Positions 5,257 through 10,201 of a stretch of 10,201 nt of DNA are shown one piece after another. The DNA comes from Thermoleophilaceae bacterium (lineage in GTDB: Bacteria > Actinomycetota > Thermoleophilia > Solirubrobacterales > Thermoleophilaceae). The notes below the pieces were generated by a model. It had not been told where the DNA came from. It saw nothing but the letters and a program-made list of their open reading frames with translations, and did not search any database. The stretch's first letter is position 1, and the number at the start of each line of letters is the position of its first letter. Made by a program: the position numbers and the translations under genes. Location of the stretch: contig JACCZP010000037.1 in the NCBI GenBank assembly GCA_013695885.1, positions 1 through 10,201 of the forward strand. The letters are read 5' to 3'.

Positions 5257-7085
5257 AGCTCCTCGGCCACGTAGATCACGACCGTGCGCCCGATCTCAAG
5301 GCGTCGCCCCGGCTCGGGGCGCTGGCGGTCGACGAAGCCGGGCTCGGTGACCGTGTCGCTGGTCCCCCGGATCTGCACGGAGAGGCCCGCCTGGGTCAGC
5401 GCCGTACGCGCCTCGTCCTCGGAGAGCCCCACCACGTCGGGCACGGTCGCCTCGGACGCGGGGGTGTCGTCTCCCGGCGGATCGTCCGGTGCGTCGTCGG
5501 CTGGTCCGTCGGAGACCGTGATCGCGACCTCGGAGCCCTCGTCGACCGTGGTCCCGGCCGCGGGATCCTGCCCGAGCACGCGGTCCTCCGGCTCGTCGGA
5601 GGAGATCCGCTCGACGCGCGCCTCGAGCCCGGCGTCCTCGAGCTTCTCCTCGGCCGAGTCGAGCGAGGACCCCTCGAGGCTCGGCACCTCCACCCGCTCG
5701 GGCCCGGTGGAGACGATCAGCCGCACGCGGCTACCCCGCTCGAGGTCCTCGCCCTCGCTCGGGACGGTGCGGATGGCGAGCCCCTCGTCGATGGTCGTGG
5801 AGCTGCGCTCCTCCTCCTCGACGTTGAAGCCGGCCTCGTTCAGCTTCTGGATGGCGCGGCGCTTCGCGAGGTTGCGCACGGACGGCACCTCGCCCACGCC
5901 GGGGCCGCCGGAGACGCGCAACAGCACGGCGGCTCCCCCCTCGATCATCCTCCCGGGTGGGGGCTCCTGACCCACGACGACTCCCTCGGGCGCGCCGGAG
6001 GTGACCCGCACGGGCCGCGCCTCGAGTCCCTCGCGCTCGAGCACCGCCGCCGCCTCGGCCACGGGCTTGCCGGTCACGTTCGGTACCTGCACAGTGCCGG
6101 CCCGCAGCAGGAGCAGGAGCAGCAGACCGGCCAGGACCAGCCCCAGCGCGGCGACCGTCCAGACGAGCCAGCGGCGGCCACGCGCCTCGTCGTCGGGCAG
6201 CGGCTCGGGCGCCAGCCCGGGCGATGGGGCGAGCAGCAGGGCGTCCTCGCCGGAGCGCATCGCATGGCGGGCGTGCTCGAGCGCGACCACGAGCTCGCCG
6301 GCGTCCCGGAAGCGCTGCGCCGGGTCCTTGGCCAGCGCGCGCATGACCACCGCCTCGAGGACGGGATGCACGTCGGGGCGGAGCGTGGACAGCGGCGGCG
6401 GTGCCTGGTTCAGGTGCTGGACGGCGATCGACACCGCCGAGTCGCCGTGGAAGGGGAGCTGCCCGGCGAGCATCTCGAACAGGATCACGCCGATCGAATA
6501 GAGGTCCGAGGTCGCCTCCACGGACTTCCCCTGGGCCTGCTCGGGCGAGAGGTAGTGGGCGGTGCCCATGATCGACCCGGTCTCGGTCATCTCCGAGGCG
6601 CCGGCCCGGGCGATCCCGAAGTCGGTGACCTTGAGGTGCCCCTCGTCGTCGACGATCACGTTCTGGGGTTTCAGATCGCGGTGGATCACACCGTGGCGAT
6701 GGGCGAACCCGGCGGCCTCGACGAGCTGCACGCCGAGGTCGATCGTGCGCTCCTGGCCGAGCGGCGCCTCCGCCACGAGCAGGTCCTTGAGGGTGCGCCC
6801 CTCGAGGTACTCCATCGCGATGTAGTAGGTGTCCTCGTGGCTCCCCCGGTCGTAGACCGAGACCACGTTCGGGTGCGAGAGGCCGGCGGCCGAGGACGCC
6901 TCGCGGCGGAAGCGCTCCACGAAGTTGCGGTCCTCGGCGAATCGCTCGTGGAGGATCTTCACGGCCACGCGCCGTCCGAGCGTCGTGTCGTCCGCGGAGA
7001 ACACGTCGGCCATGCCGCCGCTACCGATCTGGCCGATCACGCGGTAGCGACCGTCGACGACCGTGTTCTCGGCGACCTCAGCCAC
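5253..7085 (-). CDS. pknB: PASTA-domain Ser/Thr protein kinase PknB
   Basis: 610 residues. The cytoplasmic kinase domain covers about 14-270: GSGGMADVF at 21-29, catalytic VAVK Lys K43, HRDLKPQN at 135-142, DFG at 155-157, and an activation loop TETGSIMGTAHYLSPEQ with Thr167/169 in the place of the autophosphorylated pair of mycobacterial PknB. After an acidic-basic juxtamembrane stretch, one helix spans about 306-328. Outside are four PASTA repeats at about 331-394, 397-461, 465-526 and 547-607; the last is set apart by an Asp/Pro-rich linker (527-545). PASTA domains bind muropeptides or lipid II and couple wall state to growth and division control. GTG 7085 overlaps the PBP gene by 8 nt (GTGGCTGA), with GGGA a few bases upstream. 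It lies between pbpA and ddl and is opposed by the PP2C phosphatase at the head of the visible operon. Targets are not visible, but the wall enzymes beside it are the obvious candidates. Confidence 0.97.
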   Translation of the reverse strand: MAEVAENTVVDGRYRVIGQIGSGGMADVFSADDTTLGRRVAVKILHERFAEDRNFVERFRREASSAAGLSHPNVVSVYDRGSHEDTYYIAMEYLEGRTLKDLLVAEAPLGQERTIDLGVQLVEAAGFAHRHGVIHRDLKPQNVIVDDEGHLKVTDFGIARAGASEMTETGSIMGTAHYLSPEQAQGKSVEATSDLYSIGVILFEMLAGQLPFHGDSAVSIAVQHLNQAPPPLSTLRPDVHPVLEAVVMRALAKDPAQRFRDAGELVVALEHARHAMRSGEDALLLAPSPGLAPEPLPDDEARGRRWLVWTVAALGLVLAGLLLLLLLRAGTVQVPNVTGKPVAEAAAVLEREGLEARPVRVTSGAPEGVVVGQEPPPGRMIEGGAAVLLRVSGGPGVGEVPSVRNLAKRRAIQKLNEAGFNVEEEERSSTTIDEGLAIRTVPSEGEDLERGSRVRLIVSTGPERVEVPSLEGSSLDSAEEKLEDAGLEARVERISSDEPEDRVLGQDPAAGTTVDEGSEVAITVSDGPADDAPDDPPGDDTPASEATVPDVVGLSEDEARTALTQAGLSVQIRGTSDTVTEPGFVDRQRPEPGRRLEIGRTVVIYVAEEL

Positions 7086-8517
7086 GGCGTCCCGAGAGCA
7101 GCGCCTGGAGCACCTTCTTGGCGATCGGAGCGGCCACGGTGCCGCCTTGGCCCGACGTGCGTTCGACGGTCACCGCCACCGCCATCCTCGGGTCGTCCAA
7201 GGGGGCGAAGCCGATGAACCAGGCCTGGTTGCTCGCCCCCCCATCCACCTCGGCGGTGCCGGTCTTGCCGGCCACCGGCACGCCCTCGAGCGCGGCCTGG
7301 GTGCCCGAGCCCTCCTTGACCACCTGAGCCATCATCGCCTTCAGCTGGTTAGCCGCGTCGCGCGACATCACCTGCGCGGCCTCGGCCGTGCGCACCCGCT
7401 CCTCGAGCCGGCCGTCGCGGGCCACGACGCGCTCGCCGAGGCGCGGCTCCATGCGCGAGCCCTCGTTGGCCACGGTGGCCGCGACGGTGGCCATCTGGAG
7501 CGGAGTGACCTGCAGGCGCTCCTGCCCGATGGCCACGCGTCCGATGTCCACGGGGTCGTCCTCGTCGAGCAGCCGGCCGCGCGGGCCGTACACGCCGCTC
7601 GGGGTGAGCTGGTTCTGCGGGTAGTCCATCGGCGGCTCGACGTTGAAGCCGAAGCGCTCCATGTAGTCGTAGTACTCCTCCTTGCCGAGCCGCTGGGCCA
7701 CCTGCCCCCAGACCGTGTTCACCGAGTTCGTCAGCGCCTCGGTGAGCGAGATGGGCCCGTAGTCCTGGTTGCCGAAGTTCTGGAGCGGGACGCCACCGAT
7801 GCGCTTGTTCGAGGCCCCGTCGACCACCGAGCCCGGCGTGAAGCGGCCGGAGTCGAGCGCGGCCGCGGCGGTCACGACCTTCATCGTCGACCCGGGCGGG
7901 TAGCGGCCCTGCGTCGCGCGATTGAACAGGGGCGAGTCCTCGTCGGCGTTCAGCTCACGGAACCGATCGGGGATCTCGTTCGGATCGAAGGCGGGCACCG
8001 ACACCATCACCCGGATGCGCCCGGTCTCGGGCTCGATGGCCACGATCGAGCCACGCTGGCCACCCAGGGCCTGGATGGCGGCGCGTTGACCCTTCGGGTC
8101 GAGGGCGGTGAGCAGATCGTCGCCCTCCGCGGTGCGTCCGAGAAGCTCGTCGATGAACGACTCCACACTGTCCGCCGCGCCGGTCAGCTCGTCGTTGCGC
8201 GACTGCTCGATGCCCGCCCGCCCGAGCTCCAGGAACGAGTACCCGACCGCGTGCGAGAACAGCGTGCCCTGGGGGTAGCTGCGCTTGTAGCGGCGGCGCT
8301 CTCCCCGGCCCGAGCCGTCGCTCTCGGCCAGGACCGTGCCGTCGCGCGCGCGAATCAGCCCACGGGGCACGAGCTGCTGCTCGAGCAGCGGCCGGCGGTT
8401 CGCGGAGTTGTCCTCGAGCGACTGGGCGGTGAACACCGTCCAGTTCGAGGTGAAGGCCACGAGCAGAGCGAAGAGCACCACCACGAGACCGAACAGGTGC
8501 TTGACCTGGCGGTTCAC
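7078..8517 (-). CDS. pbpA: Class B penicillin-binding protein (transpeptidase)
   Basis: 479 residues from GTG 8517. A short cytoplasmic end and one membrane anchor (about 8-28) lead to a compact N-terminal dimerisation region (RGLIRARDGTVLAES onwards) and the transpeptidase domain. All three catalytic motifs are intact: SxxK at S210-TM-K213, SxN at S265-V-N267 and KTG at 418-420. It cross-links peptidoglycan strands outside the membrane and is a beta-lactam target. It resembles mycobacterial PbpA rather than FtsI, since the region before the transpeptidase domain is short. The start is supported by GGGAGGT (8529-8523) 5 nt upstream and by a GTGA overlap with the ftsW/rodA stop; the frame continues upstream, but only as a shadow of that gene. 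Gene order beside a SEDS protein marks them as a polymerase-transpeptidase pair. The gene ends inside the pknB start region. Confidence 0.96.
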   Translation of the reverse strand: MNRQVKHLFGLVVVLFALLVAFTSNWTVFTAQSLEDNSANRRPLLEQQLVPRGLIRARDGTVLAESDGSGRGERRRYKRSYPQGTLFSHAVGYSFLELGRAGIEQSRNDELTGAADSVESFIDELLGRTAEGDDLLTALDPKGQRAAIQALGGQRGSIVAIEPETGRIRVMVSVPAFDPNEIPDRFRELNADEDSPLFNRATQGRYPPGSTMKVVTAAAALDSGRFTPGSVVDGASNKRIGGVPLQNFGNQDYGPISLTEALTNSVNTVWGQVAQRLGKEEYYDYMERFGFNVEPPMDYPQNQLTPSGVYGPRGRLLDEDDPVDIGRVAIGQERLQVTPLQMATVAATVANEGSRMEPRLGERVVARDGRLEERVRTAEAAQVMSRDAANQLKAMMAQVVKEGSGTQAALEGVPVAGKTGTAEVDGGASNQAWFIGFAPLDDPRMAVAVTVERTSGQGGTVAAPIAKKVLQALLSGRRG

Positions 8518-9824
8518 ACGAGACCTCCCGGCGTGGCCAGGCGGTCGCGCCGGGCGTGATCGGAGACGATGAGCAGGAGTGCGAGCAGCACGAAGTTGGC
8601 GAGGATCGAGGACCCGCCGTAGGAGACGAACGGAAGCGTGACCCCGGTCAGGGGGATGACCCGGGTGACGCCGCCCACGATCACGAACACCTGGATCGCG
8701 AACACCGCGGTGAGTCCGGCGGCCAGGAGCTTCGAGAAGCCCTCCCCCGCCAGCATCGCCGCCTTCATCCCCCGGGCGACGAACAGCAGGTAGGCCACCA
8801 GCAGGCCGGTGGCCCCGAACAGCCCGAGCTCGTTGACGATCAGCGCGTAGACCAGGTCGGTGTGGGCCGCGGGCAGGATGATCTGGCCGGTCGGCAGCTC
8901 GAACAGCGCGCGCCCGAAGCCCTGCCCGAACAGCCCGCCGTCGGCCTGGGCGAACAGGGACTGGGCGATCTGGTAGCCCTCGTCCTCCACCACCTTCCGG
9001 TCGAACGGGTCGAGCCATATCGTGAAGCGCTCCTGCACGTGGGTCACCGTCCGGGCGAAGAACAGCGCGCCGCCGAAGAACATGGCCCCGCCGGCGGCCA
9101 CGAACGACAGCCTCGCGGTGGCCACGTAGAGCAGGGCCAGGAAGCCGCCGAAGAACATGAGCGAGGAGCCGAGGTCGCGGATGAACACGAGCAGGACCAT
9201 CGCGGCGCCCCAGATGACGATCAGCGGGCCGAAGCGCCGCAGCGAGAGGCGCGGGAAGCGCCCCTGGACCAGCACGTCGCGCGTGTCACCGAGATAGGAG
9301 GCGAGGAAGACGACCACGGCGAGCTTGGCGAACTCCGCGGGCTGGAACTGGATCGGCCCGAGCTTGATCGCCAGATAGGCGCCGTTCGCCTGGGCGCCGA
9401 TCCCGGGCACGCGTGGGAGCAGCAGCAGGACGATCCCCGCTGCGGCGATCGTGTAGCGGTAGCGCTCGAGCACGCGGAGGTCACGCAGGAAGAGGATCGT
9501 GGCGCAGAACAGCGCGAGTCCGATCACGAACCAGGTGGCCTGCTCGCGGGCGAAGTCCTCCGCGATCCGGTACTGCACCACGAGGCCGAACGCGGCGAGC
9601 AGAGCGGCCAGCGGGAACAGGTACGGGTCGGCGTCGGGCAGGCGGGCGCGGATGAACAGGTGCCCGAACAGGCAGCAGCCCAGGAAGAACGCGCCGTAGG
9701 TGAGCGTGACCGGGTTCTCGAGGTCCGCGGAGCTCGACCGGGTGAGCAGCACCGACGTGAACCCGGCGGTGACGAGCAGGGAGACCGGGATCAGCCCGAA
9801 CAGCTCCCGCCAGCGCGCGGACAT
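8514..9824 (-). CDS. SEDS-family peptidoglycan glycosyltransferase (FtsW/RodA)
   Basis: 436 residues with about ten hydrophobic helices, typical of FtsW/RodA/SpoVE. SEDS proteins polymerise lipid II into glycan strands together with a cognate class B PBP, here encoded directly downstream. Signature segments are FQPAEFAKLAVVVFLA at 160-175, IRDLGSSLMFF at 215-225, the extracellular LPAAHTDLVYALIVNELG at 317-334, which holds the Asp (D323) proposed as catalytic in RodA, and the C-terminal IPLTGVTLPFVSYGGSS at 390-406. The ATG at 9824 was chosen because it begins a normal SEDS N-terminus (MSARWRELFG) and overlaps the upstream stop as TGATG; the open frame further upstream is a shadow. In mycobacteria the gene in this position is called rodA. 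Whether it serves elongation or division here cannot be decided from sequence, so the symbol is left empty. The stop overlaps the PBP start by 4 nt. Confidence 0.95.
   Translation of the reverse strand: MSARWRELFGLIPVSLLVTAGFTSVLLTRSSSADLENPVTLTYGAFFLGCCLFGHLFIRARLPDADPYLFPLAALLAAFGLVVQYRIAEDFAREQATWFVIGLALFCATILFLRDLRVLERYRYTIAAAGIVLLLLPRVPGIGAQANGAYLAIKLGPIQFQPAEFAKLAVVVFLASYLGDTRDVLVQGRFPRLSLRRFGPLIVIWGAAMVLLVFIRDLGSSLMFFGGFLALLYVATARLSFVAAGGAMFFGGALFFARTVTHVQERFTIWLDPFDRKVVEDEGYQIAQSLFAQADGGLFGQGFGRALFELPTGQIILPAAHTDLVYALIVNELGLFGATGLLVAYLLFVARGMKAAMLAGEGFSKLLAAGLTAVFAIQVFVIVGGVTRVIPLTGVTLPFVSYGGSSILANFVLLALLLIVSDHARRDRLATPGGLV
8523..8529 (-). promoter_or_regulatory. Shine-Dalgarno sequence deciding the pbpA start
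   Basis: On the - strand GGGAGGT lies 5 nt before GTG 8517, within the last codons of the SEDS gene. It is the clearest ribosome binding site in this operon. It rules out the much longer upstream extension of the same frame. Confidence 0.75.
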
Positions 9825-10201
9825 CAGCGCCGGCCCGGCCGCGGACGCGCCGTGAGCGCGTGGCGACGCTCGATCTCGCGCACGAGGTCGGCCGCGTCGG
9901 TGCGCGAGCGCAGCTCGTGGTCGAGGATGCGCTCGCGCTGGAGCCGCGGCACCGCCGCGGCCGGCACCGGGCTCTCGTAATCCAACGCGTAGAGCCGCAT
10001 GTCGAAGGGGGCGTCGTAGGGCAGGCCGCGGTAGAGCGTGATCATCCCCCGCTCGCTCGTGCCCAGGAAGTAGACCCGGCTCGCCCCGGCGTAGGCGGCC
10101 ACTCCGAGCCCGGCCAGCACGGCCAGGAGGACGACCGTGCGGAGCAGCATGCGCCACGGCGAGCGGCGGACCCGGCGGCGGGTGCGCGGGATGCTCCGAG
10201 C
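9824..10201 (-). CDS. pstP: PP2C-type Ser/Thr phosphatase (PstP-like), C-terminal part only
   Basis: The frame is open to the right edge and gives 125 residues ending in TGA at 9826-9824. The visible part is an Arg-rich cytoplasmic stretch (TRRRVRRSPWR), one transmembrane helix (LLRTVVLLAVLAGLGVAAY) and an outer domain beginning SRVYFLGTSERGMITLYRGLPYD, then SPVPAAAVPRLQRERILDHELRSR. This is the tail layout of actinobacterial PstP: a PP2C catalytic domain, a linker, one helix and a small extracellular domain. The position directly before the SEDS-PBP-pknB genes is also the PstP position. The catalytic PP2C domain, with its metal-binding Asp residues, would lie beyond the window, so the function is inferred from tail pattern and context. 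PstP reverses PknB phosphorylation. An internal ATG at 10150 could be mistaken for the start but falls just before the transmembrane helix. It overlaps the next gene by 1 nt (TGATG). Confidence 0.78.
   Translation of the reverse strand, partial: ARSIPRTRRRVRRSPWRMLLRTVVLLAVLAGLGVAAYAGASRVYFLGTSERGMITLYRGLPYDAPFDMRLYALDYESPVPAAAVPRLQRERILDHELRSRTDAADLVREIERRHALTARPRPGRR

Noticed and set aside
4090..5274. 394-codon frame on the + strand opposite ddl
   Set aside because: Shadow of ddl; Arg/His-rich with no family pattern.
7063..8559. 498-codon open frame on the + strand opposite pbpA and pknB
   Set aside because: Antisense shadow created by high G+C. The composition is His/Arg/Ala/Leu-rich with no domain pattern, and the opposite strand encodes intact PBP and kinase motifs.
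8556..9980. 474-codon open frame on the + strand opposite the SEDS gene
   Set aside because: Very Glu/Gln/Arg-rich shadow of a membrane protein read in antisense; no recognisable domain or start signal.
1..10201. CRISPR array, insertion sequence or prophage
   Set aside because: No spaced direct repeats, transposase or integrase motifs, or terminal repeats were seen, and the base composition looks uniform.

Overview
The window is about 70% G+C or more. The gene content is the conserved cell-wall and Ser/Thr-phosphosignalling cluster of Actinomycetota: PP2C phosphatase, SEDS protein, class B PBP and PASTA kinase. The order and protein style (short overlapping genes, many GTG starts, no FHA or pknA gene between the SEDS gene and pknB) suggest a deep-branching actinobacterium such as Thermoleophilia/Solirubrobacterales. 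That placement is inference; no rRNA or marker phylogeny is available here.

Region 1 (1-1892, + strand): the C-terminal end of a probable undecaprenyl-diphosphatase (uppP) overlaps purM (AIR synthase) by 4 nt. A 276-nt gap follows, holding a perfect 12-bp-arm hairpin and an alternating set of GGGCTC/GAGCCC hexamers. After it comes a 54-codon gene for a Gly/Arg-rich basic peptide with a very strong Shine-Dalgarno sequence.

Region 2 (1933-4294): a cytoplasmic DsbA/thioredoxin-fold protein with a CSWS active-site motif (- strand) and a membrane Ser/Thr kinase (+ strand) diverge from a gap of about 22-28 nt. The only A/T hexamer in that gap lies at a spacing that would fit leaderless starts in both directions. 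The kinase carries an extracellular discoidin (F5/8C)-like domain instead of PASTA repeats.

Region 3 (4291-10201, - strand, read right to left): pstP-like phosphatase C-terminus, ftsW/rodA, pbpA, pknB (four PASTA domains) and ddl. Every junction overlaps (1, 4, 8 and 4 nt), so this is a tightly coupled operon. It covers lipid II polymerisation (SEDS), transpeptidation (PBP), sensing of wall fragments (PASTA kinase), signal reversal (phosphatase) and D-Ala-D-Ala supply (Ddl). The ddl stop and the stop of the convergent discoidin kinase share one CTAG palindrome.

Most of the window is well-understood housekeeping biology. I do not see a wholly new system. The items most worth a second look are the second, differently equipped kinase abutting the operon, ddl as the last gene of the signalling operon, the small basic peptide and the hairpin region before it. 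There is no sign of mobile elements, CRISPR, tRNA or rRNA.
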